DNA from: Paenibacillus aceris
GTDB lineage: Bacteria > Bacillota > Bacilli > Paenibacillales > NBRC-103111
Assembly (NCBI RefSeq): GCF_017874035.1
Contig: NZ_JAGGKV010000013.1
Coordinates: 156,203 to 220,202, forward strand
DNA length: 64,000 nt
Direction of reading: 5' to 3'
The notes under the pieces were generated by a model that was not told the origin of the DNA, made no database searches, and saw nothing but the letters and a program-made list of their open reading frames with translations. Both the position numbers and the translations under genes were made by a program. The number at the start of each line of letters is the position of its first letter. The first letter of the stretch is position 1. This document shows positions 55,834 through 64,000 of this stretch, piece by piece.

Positions 55834-57094
55834 AACACGTCGGCAATTAGTGTTATTAAATTCTGCGGTGCTGATCTTTTTTTTATTCATTTTCGGATTC
55901 ATCCTGTATGCGCATATGGATTACCGGTTGCTCCGACAAGCCGATGAGGCAATCAATAATACGGCGAGATCCATGCAGCTGAGTTCCATCGATCAAATGC
56001 TCCAGGCCGATCATCCTGAGCCTGATGCGGACCGAACAACTTCATACTTGTTCTGGGACGAGCAAGGTCATCTCCTCAATCAATATCCGAAGCATATGTT
56101 CTCTTTGGAAGATGCAGGAGAATTTAAAAACAGTACCCATAACGGTTCCTTACAGTATGTCTCGGCGGGGGGGCGCGAATACAGGTTGCTGGGATTTAAC
56201 AATCCCATGAAAGAAGTGGTTGATTCAAAAGCTGTCCCACATGTCTCATATGTAGTCGTCGTAAGAAGCTTAGAAGATGCCCATAAAATGCTTCAAACCC
56301 TCCGTACGGATCTTATTATCGGCTGTTCCGCAGGAGTGCTTTTCTCTATACTGGCTGGGTTCTATTTAGCAGGCCGATCGCTAATACCGATTCGCAGATC
56401 ATGGGACAAGCAGCAGCAATTTGTTGCGGATGCCTCTCATGAGCTGCGTACGCCAATTGCCGTGATTCAAACCCGGTCTGAGCTTTTGTTTAGGCATCCG
56501 CAACGTTCTGTTGAAGAGGAAAGCGAAAACATCGCCCTTATTCTAAAGGAGAGCAAACGAATGGGGCGGCTCATCGACGATCTGCTGACGTTGGCCAGAA
56601 CGGACTCCAACCAGCTTCAAATTCATACAGCGACGGTACCCGTGCATCAGCTTCTTCAAGAGATCACAGAGCAATTTGCGCTATTGGCAGAAACGAAGTT
56701 CATCCATATTCATTCTCAAATTGAACCATCCGTGCTATGGGGCGACGAAAATCGTCTCCGACAATTGTTTATCATTTTATTGGATAATGCTCTAAAATTT
56801 ACACCGCCTGAAGGTTCCATTGAAGTCAGGTGTCATAACCTATCGCATTCCATTCGGATTGTTGTCAAAGATAGCGGATGCGGAATCAACGAGGCTGATC
56901 TGCCACGAATTTTTGAACGATTTTATAGAGGAGATAAGAGCCGCAGTCGTTCAGACGGCGGAATAGGTCTTGGGCTTTCGATTGCTGAATGGATTGTGCT
57001 GGCCCATAAAGGGACGATTCGTGTTCAATCTCAATTGTCCATTGGAACCGAATTTATTATCATTTTTCCCAAAAAGACAATAAACCACATGTAA
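55823..57094 (+). CDS. Sensor histidine kinase paired with the preceding regulator
   Basis: 423 residues. Membrane helices at about 10-30 and 164-184 enclose a roughly 130-residue extracellular sensor. The HisKA motif ASHELRTPIAVIQTRSELLF carries His206. The ATPase domain has DNALKFTPPEGSIEV, DSGCGI and GGIGLGLSIA. Translationally coupled to the regulator. The signal is unknown; the genes that follow suggest a redox or electron-acceptor cue. Confidence 0.94.
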   Translation: MFSKTRRQLVLLNSAVLIFFLFIFGFILYAHMDYRLLRQADEAINNTARSMQLSSIDQMLQADHPEPDADRTTSYLFWDEQGHLLNQYPKHMFSLEDAGEFKNSTHNGSLQYVSAGGREYRLLGFNNPMKEVVDSKAVPHVSYVVVVRSLEDAHKMLQTLRTDLIIGCSAGVLFSILAGFYLAGRSLIPIRRSWDKQQQFVADASHELRTPIAVIQTRSELLFRHPQRSVEEESENIALILKESKRMGRLIDDLLTLARTDSNQLQIHTATVPVHQLLQEITEQFALLAETKFIHIHSQIEPSVLWGDENRLRQLFIILLDNALKFTPPEGSIEVRCHNLSHSIRIVVKDSGCGINEADLPRIFERFYRGDKSRSRSDGGIGLGLSIAEWIVLAHKGTIRVQSQLSIGTEFIIIFPKKTINHM

Positions 57095-57174
57095 ATTCAT
57101 GCACTTTAAGAAAATTTAAATGTTCGCCTCCTATAATCAACATATAGATGATGCCTGACATTGGAGGATTTTAC

Positions 57175-57600
57175 ATGGCAAAAATGGATAAGAAATGGGT
57201 CGTTTTATGTTCAACAGCCATTGGGGCGATCTACGCTGCCGGATATTTTTCAACCGAAACGCATGCGGCTTTGCAGAAACCGGTCTCATACAATCAAGCT
57301 AGCGTGGAGACAGGCAGCAGCCAAATCAAAAGCAAATATAAAAATGGGACTTTCTATGGAACAGGATCTAATCGCCGCGGCTCGATTCAGGTTGGTGTAA
57401 CTATGAATAACGATAAGATTACCGATGTGGAAATCAGTGATTTTGCTATGCATTATTCAGAAAATGATGTTATTGATCTACCGCAAGAGGTAACACAAAT
57501 CCAAAGTGCACAAGTAAAGAATGTGTCAGGGGCAACATATAGTACACAAGCTTTTAAAGATGCCGTGCAAAATGCGATTGCACAAGCGCTAAACACTTAG
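57175..57600 (+). CDS. Membrane-anchored FMN-binding protein (covalent flavin carrier)
   Basis: TTGGAGGA precedes ATG 57175, better than the ATG at 57148. 141 residues. A hydrophobic N-terminal helix (about 8-24) serves as signal or anchor. The FMN-binding domain has GTFYGTGSNRRGSIQVGVT and the flavinylation motif SGAT with Thr121, the residue to which ApbE attaches FMN in NqrC/RnfG-type domains. It probably carries electrons on the outer face of the membrane. The apbE gene follows immediately. Confidence 0.92.
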   Translation: MAKMDKKWVVLCSTAIGAIYAAGYFSTETHAALQKPVSYNQASVETGSSQIKSKYKNGTFYGTGSNRRGSIQVGVTMNNDKITDVEISDFAMHYSENDVIDLPQEVTQIQSAQVKNVSGATYSTQAFKDAVQNAIAQALNT

Positions 57601-57608
57601 TGGTGATC

Positions 57609-58496
57609 ATGATGAAGAAAACGAAATTATTTATGGATACCGTTGTAGACATACAAGTCGTTGTTGCTGACCATTCAAGAGATAAGGCCGCAGCTGCTGT
57701 CGATCGAGCTTTTGAAGTATTTCGAAAAGTCGAGCAAGCCTGCAGCCGCTTTAGCCGGGACAGCGAAGTCATGAAGGCAACGCGACAGCTTCAAACTGCT
57801 GTCAAGATTAGTCCATTTATATTTGAGCCATTAAGATTTGCTTTAGAGGTAGCCGAAGTGACGAATGGCATGTTTGATCCAACGGTGGGAAAAGCGATGG
57901 AGGATTACGGATTCAATCAACATTATTTAACTGGGGAGACTATCCAAAGTTCTGCATCGGATTCAGCTACTTATCAAGATATTTTGTTAGATGAAGAGCA
58001 TCGTACATTGTATGTAAATAAACCGTTAGTTATTGACTTAGGAGCCGTTGCTAAAGGATTTGCAATTGATTTAGCTGCGCATGAATTAAAAAATTTCGAA
58101 GGGTTTATCGTGAATGCAGGTGGGGACCTTTTTGCCGGCGGATTGGACAAGCAGGGGAGGAAATGGAAAATCGGAATTCAACATCCGATACACAAAGATC
58201 AGGTTATACAAATGATAGAAGTTTCGAATGAGGCTGTTTGTACCTCTGGAAGCTATGAGCGTAAAAGTCCGTTAAAAACTGGCATCCATCACCTCATGAA
58301 CCCATGCGGCAAGCATTCCCCTAATGAATGGATCAGCTGCAGCGTTATTGCCCCATACGCCCTAATGGCGGACGCTTTCTCCACAGCAGCATTTGTATTG
58401 GAGAAAGACCGGGGAAAAGCGTTGCTAGAAGAAGTGAATCTCAAGGGAATCTTGATTGATCAAGATTTGCAAATAAATCGAATAGGGGGAATCTAA
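57609..58496 (+). CDS. apbE: FAD:protein FMN transferase (ApbE)
   Basis: Eight bases separate the FMN-binding gene's stop from ATG 57609; another in-frame ATG is at 57612, and GTG codons overlap the stop. About 295 residues with family signatures FMDTVVDIQVV, VIDLGAVAKGFAIDLAAHEL, GFIVNAGGDLFAGG and the late metal-binding segment MADAFSTAAFVL. It transfers FMN from FAD to the Thr of SGAT-type domains, here the product of the preceding gene. No lipobox or signal peptide is seen, though ApbE is often exported, so its site of action is uncertain. Confidence 0.92.
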   Translation: MMKKTKLFMDTVVDIQVVVADHSRDKAAAAVDRAFEVFRKVEQACSRFSRDSEVMKATRQLQTAVKISPFIFEPLRFALEVAEVTNGMFDPTVGKAMEDYGFNQHYLTGETIQSSASDSATYQDILLDEEHRTLYVNKPLVIDLGAVAKGFAIDLAAHELKNFEGFIVNAGGDLFAGGLDKQGRKWKIGIQHPIHKDQVIQMIEVSNEAVCTSGSYERKSPLKTGIHHLMNPCGKHSPNEWISCSVIAPYALMADAFSTAAFVLEKDRGKALLEEVNLKGILIDQDLQINRIGGI

Positions 58497-59303
58497 GTGT
58501 CCATGACCCAATGGCTCCGAACTCCGAAGGGATATGTCATGATCTCCATGATTGCCTTTCTGCTAATAGCCGCCGTTTATTCGCTGGACCTCAGAGGAGT
58601 CCTAAATAGTTTCATTGCGGTTGGTGTTTCCGTAACTGCAGATTTCATATGCGCTTCTTTGGCTAAAAAGAAAAGAGCTTTTCCTGATGGCGCGATAATT
58701 TCAGGGTTGATCATTGCTTTGATTTTGAGCACAAGAACTTCGTGGTATGTCGTTGCAGCAACTGCCCTTATTGCAATCTCATCTAAATATTTGCTTGTCT
58801 ATAAGAAAAAACCGATTTTTAATCCAGCCGCTTTCGGATTGCTGGCGTCGATCCTTTTGTTTCGAACGGGACAAAGCTGGTGGGGGGCGTTTGGCGATCT
58901 CCCTGCGTGGACAAACGTAATTTTGTTGATCGGCGGATACATGATAACAAACCGTGTGAATAAATTCCCTATAGTTTTTTCATATCTTGGAACCTATTTT
59001 ATGCTTCTATTGATTATGGGATTTTTTAATATTGGTGATTCTAGTGATGCCCTACGATCACCTTTTATTAATGCTACGCTTTTCTTTGCATTCTTCATGC
59101 TTACAGATCCGCCAACAACACCCGCCAAAGATAAAGATCAATTCATTTTCGGTATCTTAAGCGCGGTAATTGGAGCAGTTGTTTATGGAATTTTTGGCGG
59201 TTTGATGTATTTATTTGTAGGATTGCTTGTTGGAAATCTGTATCAATATACGTTAAAACGCTTAACAGTTTCTTCTTCAAAAACAGCCGGTATCCGTAGT
59301 TAG
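58497..59303 (+). CDS. RnfD/NqrB-like membrane protein
   Basis: GTG start directly after the apbE stop, with AGGGGGA upstream. 268 residues and about nine hydrophobic helices. KKKPIFNPAAFGLL and FFMLTDPPTTPAKDKDQ are the conserved NPA and TDP loops of the RnfD/NqrB family. The SGAT-type covalent flavin site of true RnfD/NqrB is not seen. It is likely to pass electrons through the membrane to or from the FMN-binding protein. No RnfABCEG genes accompany it, so this is not a full Rnf complex. Confidence 0.9.
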   Translation: MSMTQWLRTPKGYVMISMIAFLLIAAVYSLDLRGVLNSFIAVGVSVTADFICASLAKKKRAFPDGAIISGLIIALILSTRTSWYVVAATALIAISSKYLLVYKKKPIFNPAAFGLLASILLFRTGQSWWGAFGDLPAWTNVILLIGGYMITNRVNKFPIVFSYLGTYFMLLLIMGFFNIGDSSDALRSPFINATLFFAFFMLTDPPTTPAKDKDQFIFGILSAVIGAVVYGIFGGLMYLFVGLLVGNLYQYTLKRLTVSSSKTAGIRS

Positions 59304-59377
59304 AAAATCTATTTTTGAGAAAATAAAGCCCAGAGGTCTGAGGAATTATTCTTATCAAAAAACGGAGGCAAGATATA

Positions 59378-59932
59378 GTGAATACACTCGAAAAGGAAGC
59401 TGGTAGGTTAAGACAAGAATGGATACCTAAAAAGGAGCGAATCGGGGTGAGCGTGGCGTTTGTTATAGCTGTTCTGCTCGTGATTTGGCAGCTTGAGGGG
59501 TTATTACAGCTTTCTTCAGAAACTCTGCACAGCAGACAGTTCGAACATACGTTTAAAGATTTTGGCTCGTATGCAAGAATCGCCTTATTTTTTGTACTGG
59601 CTTATTACGCCCTTCTTTTTGTTATGAGGCAGCGAATATGGGATGGTTTTGGTCATGTGAAAAAAGGGCTTGCAGTATTGCTGCGCTTCGCTCGCAGATG
59701 GCACACCCCATTGGCGATCATCGCGATTGCATTTATCGTTCTGCATGCAGTTGCTGTCTTTATGTATGGCTTTAAATTGGATTTTAATAATATAAGCGGC
59801 TTGCTTGCCTTGCTGGTTCTTCTACCTGTTCCCGTATCGGGATTATTACGATATCAGAGACTGGATCGGAAGTGGCATTTGCGGTCAGGTCTAGCATTTG
59901 CTGTTCTATTTTTAATTCATGCTTTCTTATAA
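59378..59932 (+). CDS. Small ferric-reductase-like haem-b membrane protein
   Basis: GTG start with CGGAGG upstream. 184 residues and about five helices. His residues sit in pairs on helices (RRWHTPLAI and VLHAVAVFM; RKWHLRSG and LIHAFL), as needed for two b haems in ferric-reductase-like or cytochrome-b561-like domains. No FAD/NAD domain. Following the RnfD-like gene by 74 bp, it probably belongs to the same operon and supplies haem-mediated electron transfer. Confidence 0.8.
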   Translation: MNTLEKEAGRLRQEWIPKKERIGVSVAFVIAVLLVIWQLEGLLQLSSETLHSRQFEHTFKDFGSYARIALFFVLAYYALLFVMRQRIWDGFGHVKKGLAVLLRFARRWHTPLAIIAIAFIVLHAVAVFMYGFKLDFNNISGLLALLVLLPVPVSGLLRYQRLDRKWHLRSGLAFAVLFLIHAFL

Positions 59933-60086
59933 ACTAATTTCTCTAAGCCAATGTGTTTTCCTTGATATGGAAAAATACATTGGCTTATTTATGTATCTGT
60001 TCATCTAATTTCCAATTAATATTTCGGACACAAAAGGGCAATAGTAAGAAACAGGAGTACATTCTTGGAGAAAGAAGGCAAAGAAA

Positions 60087-60461
60087 ATGCTGCGAATGCT
60101 TGGGAAACTGTTTTTGAAGTTACTGTTAAATGGAGTTTTTATAATTCCTCTATTGATGTATTTGACGCAAGCCACACTTATAGAGGCGTTCTTTGCCACT
60201 TATACTCTTTCTCTTTTGTCTTATATTGCAATAGATCAATTGTTTTTAAGAGTCACGAACAATGGGGTCGCTACCTTAGCAGATGTAGGAATGGCCTTTG
60301 TTTTCTTTTGGCTGGTCGAGAAATTTTTCTTCCAATGGTCCATAAACTTTACAAATGTGGCGATAGTTGCATTGGTTTTTGGAGTCATAGAGTTTTTTAT
60401 GCATAATTATTTTCAGAAGGACAGGGGCAGACTTGATCGACATAGTTTTAGTGATAACTAA
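60087..60461 (+). CDS. DUF2512 (YndM-like) membrane protein
   Basis: AAAGAAGGCAAAGAAA precedes the ATG. 124 residues with four hydrophobic helices and the charged tail HNYFQKDRGR, matching the DUF2512 family of small Bacillales membrane proteins of unknown function. Stands alone between the electron-transfer operon and an IS relic. Confidence 0.85.
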   Translation: MLRMLGKLFLKLLLNGVFIIPLLMYLTQATLIEAFFATYTLSLLSYIAIDQLFLRVTNNGVATLADVGMAFVFFWLVEKFFFQWSINFTNVAIVALVFGVIEFFMHNYFQKDRGRLDRHSFSDN

Positions 60462-60518
60462 CTTTATTATCTAGGTCCTCTTATTTACAATTTTCAAGAA
60501 TTACTAAACAATTTCCCC

Positions 60519-61006
60519 TTAAAGTTAGACAAATATTTTATGCAACCTGTTGGGCATGAGCTCGGTACTGTACGGGCTCATGCCTTTTAATTTTGACTTG
60601 ATACGCTTGTGAATTGTAGTAATCCATGTATCGTGCCAGTTCTTGCTTGAAGTGATCTACACTTTCAAACTCATTCAGATAAAGAAATTCCGATTTCATA
60701 ATGCCAAAGAAGTTCTCCATTACCGCGTTATCGTAGCAATTTCCTTTACGTGACATGCTCTGGGTAATTCCTTGTTCCTTCAAAGCATGTTGATAAGGCT
60801 TCATCTGGTAGTGCCAGCCTTGATCCGAATGTGTAAGCTGTATAGCTCTTTTCAAAAGCTGTTATCCCGTGATATTCGTATTTTGACTCCTTCAGTGCCA
60901 TTCTGATACCTATGAATGGCCTTCAATTTCACATCTAAACTGAATTAAGCAAAAAACTGCACCTCCATTGTTAGTCGTTGTCTAACAAATGGGGGGCAGT
61001 TCAAAT
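60519..61006 (-). mobile_element. IS3-family element relic with both ends
   Basis: Terminal repeats: TGAACTGCCCCCCATTTGTT (minus strand, from 61006) against CCCCTTAAAGTTAGACAAA near 60523. Between them only the C-terminal part of OrfB remains; orfA and the first half of orfB are deleted. Confidence 0.75.
60538..60855 (-). pseudogene. IS3-family transposase OrfB, C-terminal fragment
   Basis: 105 residues. HSDQGWHYQ holds the second catalytic Asp and CYDNAVMENFFGIMKSEFLY the catalytic Glu of the DDE triad; the first Asp is missing. Ends normally with RHEPVQYRAHAQ. Interval 61007-61254 has no recognised gene. Confidence 0.88.
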
Positions 61007-61254
61007 GATCGGCTGCTTTTTCGTTAAACTAAAGAGCAAAATAGTTCCAAAAAAAGGAAAATGTATTAAGGAGGATAGCTGGATATTATTAACTGATGAA
61101 GAAAGAGGGCAAACGGGAGAATGATAGCACGGCGTTGGAACCGATCTATCGCTTGTTTTAGTTTATTATGGCCTATGACTTCGAGTTAATTTATGATAGT
61201 CTTCCTGTGATAAAATCAAGTAATATAACGAACGATCTACATAGGAGGTTTATA

Positions 61255-62625
61255 GTGGATAACCGATATGACGAACTCTATAAAAAGGCGCAAGCCTACG
61301 GCCAGGAGCATTTACTTATGCATTACCCGTCGCTTTCCAAAGATTCAAAGAATATGCTGCTGGATAAAATGGAACAGCTGGATTTTGCCACGCTTGGCGA
61401 GCTATTCCATAGTACGAAACTTCCATCGGCAAGCACCGACTTTATCTCGCCGATGGAAGTTTACGATTCGGAGGATTACAGCGAGGAGGTGCGAAAGAAA
61501 ATTACCGAGAATGGCTGGGAACGGCTTCGTCAAGGCAAGGTCGCGGCACTTGTCGTTGCCGGAGGGCACGGAAGCCGCCTAGAGCACGAGGGACCGAAGG
61601 GGACCTATAACATCGGACTGCCGTCAGGAAAGTCGCTGTTCCAGCTACAGGCAGAGCGCTTGCTCAACTTGTCCCGAAAAGCAGGTAGGTTCATCCCCTG
61701 GTACATTATGACCAGCCCTGAGAATCATCAGGATACTGTGCGATACTTCCAGGAATCAGAGTATTTCGGCTATGCCATGGACGACATTTTCTTCTTCCGG
61801 CAAAATGTCCTACCATCACTCGATTCCGATGGACACATCCTGCTTTCCGCCAAGGATGAAATCGCGCTTACTCCCAGCGGGAACGGCGACTGTTTTGCCT
61901 CCATGAAGCGTTCGGGAGCCTTGGACGACCTGAACCGTCGGGGAGTGGAGTGGCTGTTCTACTATAATGTCGATAATGCCTTGATACGAGTCGCCGATCC
62001 GTTTTTTATAGGCGCGGCTGTGCATCATAACTATCCGATTGCCACCAAAGTCGCAGAAAAATCTTACCCCGAGGAGAAAGTAGGCATTCTTTGCATGAAG
62101 GACGGCAGACCGGCAGTCATGGAATACATGGACGTGCCTAGTGAGCTATTGTACGAAACAGATAGTTCGGGCAACTTGACCTATGGACTGGCCAACCTTT
62201 CGATTCATTTGTTTCGAACTGATTTTATTGAACAGTATGCGGATACGAATATTCCTTATCATGCCGCCAATAAAGCGGTCAAATACATAGATGATCAGGG
62301 ACATCTGATCCATCCGGCGTCGCCAAACGCTTTTAAATTTGAAAAATTTATTTTTGATTTCTTCCCACTCGTTGAAAGCATGATGGTTTTGAAAATACGA
62401 AGAGAGGAGGAGTTCGCCCCTGTCAAGAATAAGGAGGGCAAGGACAGCCCGGCGACAGCTCGCTCACTTATGCAGGATCTATATAAGAAGTGGCTCATTA
62501 ATGCAGGTGTAGATCGCTCCGCGCTGGAAGGACGGGATATTGAAATATCCCCATTGGTTTCTTATGCGGGGGAGGGACTGACCCCGGAAGTTTTGAAAAC
62601 TCTTTATGACGAACAGTGTAACTGA
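61255..62625 (+). CDS. UDP-sugar pyrophosphorylase, eukaryotic AGX/UDPGP type
   Basis: TAGGAGG six bases before GTG 61255 decides the start; an in-frame ATG at 61168 has no such site. 456 residues. The nucleotide-binding loop VVAGGHGSRLEHEGPKGTYN, PWYIMTSPENH, GNGDCFASM and LFYYNVDNALIRVADP are typical of UDP-N-acetylhexosamine/UDP-glucose pyrophosphorylases of the UDPGP family, which differ from bacterial GalU and GlmU. It makes a UDP-sugar from UTP and sugar-1-phosphate in the cytoplasm. Whether the sugar is glucose, GlcNAc or another cannot be told. Confidence 0.9.
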   Translation: MDNRYDELYKKAQAYGQEHLLMHYPSLSKDSKNMLLDKMEQLDFATLGELFHSTKLPSASTDFISPMEVYDSEDYSEEVRKKITENGWERLRQGKVAALVVAGGHGSRLEHEGPKGTYNIGLPSGKSLFQLQAERLLNLSRKAGRFIPWYIMTSPENHQDTVRYFQESEYFGYAMDDIFFFRQNVLPSLDSDGHILLSAKDEIALTPSGNGDCFASMKRSGALDDLNRRGVEWLFYYNVDNALIRVADPFFIGAAVHHNYPIATKVAEKSYPEEKVGILCMKDGRPAVMEYMDVPSELLYETDSSGNLTYGLANLSIHLFRTDFIEQYADTNIPYHAANKAVKYIDDQGHLIHPASPNAFKFEKFIFDFFPLVESMMVLKIRREEEFAPVKNKEGKDSPATARSLMQDLYKKWLINAGVDRSALEGRDIEISPLVSYAGEGLTPEVLKTLYDEQCN

Positions 62626-62663
62626 TTGAATTAAAGACTAAAACATAGTTCAAGCACGACATT

Positions 62664-62694
62664 AAGGCAGCTGATTGCGCTCAGCTGCCTTTTT
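62664..62694 (+). terminator. Terminator of the pyrophosphorylase gene
   Basis: AAGGCAGCTGA / TCAGCTGCCTT, then TTTT. The group II intron begins about ten bases after it. Confidence 0.88.
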
Positions 62695-62704
62695 CATTGA
62701 AGGC

Positions 62705-63915
62705 GTGCCCAGAGGCACGCATTATCTAGTTGGTGAAAGTCCAACCAAGGGAGGGGCCAAGCCACCTTTGTATCTGGGATGCTTACGTATGGCGAAATCT
62801 GTGCGTAAAAGCGCATCGACAAAAGTACTTGTCAGAGACAGGGCGAGCAACCTACCAGGCCGTAACATGAAGTGAATCCTGCCGCATCGTCAAAAAGGCC
62901 TCGCAAGGGGGACAAGAGGAAGCCGAGTCTCGCTTCAATAGACGAAGGCCATGGAAGCTGTAGAGAACTTGGAACAACAGCGAAGAATCCTCCGGTGTAA
63001 GGGGATCGGCATGGTATGAAAGATAATGCAGTGAACTGGGGAGACCCTCCCCTGCACGGATTTTTTTTTTTAGAAACCGTAAAGAGACGCTCTATAAGCT
63101 CGAAAAGTGAAGTGAGCCGTCTGCAGGAAGGGAGTCCGAGGGGCTCATAGTACCGAAGAGCCGAAGGACAACATAACCTTCGGGAGGGAAGGGGCCCTGC
63201 TTTGTTTATGCTTTTTAAGGAGGTACGAGTGAGTGAATGCCGATCGGCTAACGACACCAAAAGAAAAAGTTCAACAACTCCAAGAAAAGCTAGGTCATGC
63301 AGCCAAGGAGAACAGTAAGCGTAAGTTCCACGCTTTGTATGATAAGGTTTACCGATGGGATGTTCTATGCGAAGCATGGAAAAGAGTGCGTGCTAACAAA
63401 GGCGCGGCTGGTATTGATGCCATTACACTAGCAGACGTCGAGAAACAAGGAGAGATTTCTTTCATAAGGGAATGTCAACGTGAACTGCAAGAAGGCACAT
63501 ACCACCCCGATCCAGTGAGACGTCACTACATTCCTAAAAAGGATGGTAAGCAAAGGCCGCTCGGAATTCCGACGGTTCGAGATCGAGTCGTACAAATGGC
63601 AACAAAACTAATGATTGAACCCATCTTTGAAGCGGATTTTCATGAAACATCCTTCGGATTCCGTCCGAAACGTGGTGCTAAAGGAGCGCTAGACCGTATC
63701 CGTAAAGCCTGCAACCGCAAAGGGAATTGGGTAGTTGACGTTGATATCCAAGGCTACTTCGACAACATTAACCAAGAAAAGCTCATGAAATTGATACAAA
63801 TGCGCATCAATGACAGGCGAATCCTGAAGTTAATTAGGAAGTGGTTACAAGCGGGGGTTATGGAAGAAGGAACAGTAAGACGCTCAGATTTAGGAACTCC
63901 ACAAGGGAGACCTCC
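62705..63915 (+). mobile_element. Group II intron, 5' part (3' part missing)
   Basis: GTGCCCAGAGGCACGC starts a structured region of about 500 bases with GAAAGTCCAACC and GGCCAAGCC segments, typical of intron domain I, ahead of the reverse transcriptase gene. Near 63915 the reverse transcriptase breaks into unrelated sequence, so domains V and VI are absent from the window. Confidence 0.7.
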
Positions 63916-63955
63916 GAAAAAGTGGTTCCATATTACTAATTTGTCGCTGATTTAG
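63233..63955 (+). CDS. ltrA: Group II intron reverse transcriptase/maturase, truncated
   Basis: AAGGAGG ten bases before GTG 63233. 240 residues: RT blocks 0-4 are present (KGAAGIDAIT, YIPKKDGKQRPLGIPTVRDR, SFGFRPKRGAKGAL, WVVDVDIQGYFDNI). The frame runs to LGTPQG and then changes to an unrelated RPPKKWFHITNLSLI and stop. The YADD catalytic block, thumb, maturase X and any endonuclease domain are lost. The last ~90 bases of the window probably belong to another inserted element. Not expected to be active. Confidence 0.88.
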   Translation: MNADRLTTPKEKVQQLQEKLGHAAKENSKRKFHALYDKVYRWDVLCEAWKRVRANKGAAGIDAITLADVEKQGEISFIRECQRELQEGTYHPDPVRRHYIPKKDGKQRPLGIPTVRDRVVQMATKLMIEPIFEADFHETSFGFRPKRGAKGALDRIRKACNRKGNWVVDVDIQGYFDNINQEKLMKLIQMRINDRRILKLIRKWLQAGVMEEGTVRRSDLGTPQGRPPKKWFHITNLSLI

Positions 63956-64000
63956 AGTAATTTAAGCCGTTTTAGGGCTGAATCGCTAAGGAAAAGCCTT

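Noticed and set aside
55147..59932. Complete Rnf complex
   Set aside because: Only an RnfD-like protein and an FMN-binding protein are present; no RnfA, B, C, E or full RnfG gene.

Overview
The window looks like a chromosomal segment of a spore-forming, saccharolytic Bacillales bacterium, most probably Paenibacillus or a close relative. The grounds are Gram-positive ribosome binding sites (GGAGG), a GerA/GerB/GerC spore-germination operon, S-layer-homology (SLH) anchoring, very large multi-domain secreted polysaccharidases, LplB/YtcP-type sugar permeases with a lipoprotein binding protein, and many AraC-type regulators. No rRNA, tRNA or CRISPR array was seen.

Region 1 (1-22.2 kb) is a polysaccharide-degradation locus. 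Two paralogous secreted beta-helix proteins (the first cut by the window edge) end in CBM6, cohesin, FIVAR and dockerin. Next comes a small protein with one cohesin and three SLH repeats, a likely cell-wall anchor. Then follow a GH35 beta-galactosidase, a large unrecognised protein that may have an alpha/alpha fold, a Gfo/Idh/MocA oxidoreductase, a stretch of gene relics, and a secreted PL8 polysaccharide lyase that also ends in cohesin plus dockerin. Each enzyme has both halves of the cohesin-dockerin pair, so they could link head to tail and end on the SLH protein. This is the most interesting system in the window.

Region 2 (22.3-32.7 kb) holds an AraC regulator, a GH105 unsaturated-uronyl hydrolase and truncated neighbours in a GC-rich stretch. 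It continues with a membrane-anchored AraC regulator and its ABC sugar transporter (two permeases and a lipoprotein). A 26-bp repeated operator-like motif and a covarying hairpin lie around the regulator and permease genes; a decayed copy of the same block lies at 16.7-17.5 kb.

Region 3 (32.7-45.2 kb) has relics of a second dockerin/SLH module and of IS66 and IS6 elements, the ger operon, and two small catabolic clusters (PhyH dioxygenase plus TIM-barrel isomerase with AraC; TIM-barrel isomerase plus Gfo/Idh/MocA with AraC).

Region 4 (45.2-64 kb) has a decayed sigV-rsiV pair beside an intact oatA-like acyltransferase, with matching divergent ECF-type promoters. It then carries a hydrolase/TetR pair, a HxlR/azoreductase pair, and a decayed sulfur- or copper-stress module with CsoR/CstR-like operators. 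A compact operon follows: a two-component system, an FMN-binding protein, ApbE, an RnfD-like protein and a small haem-b membrane protein, together a probable flavin-based trans-membrane electron-transfer system. The window closes with an IS3 relic, a eukaryotic-type UDP-sugar pyrophosphorylase and a truncated group II intron.

All family calls come from reading motifs by eye; no database search was run.
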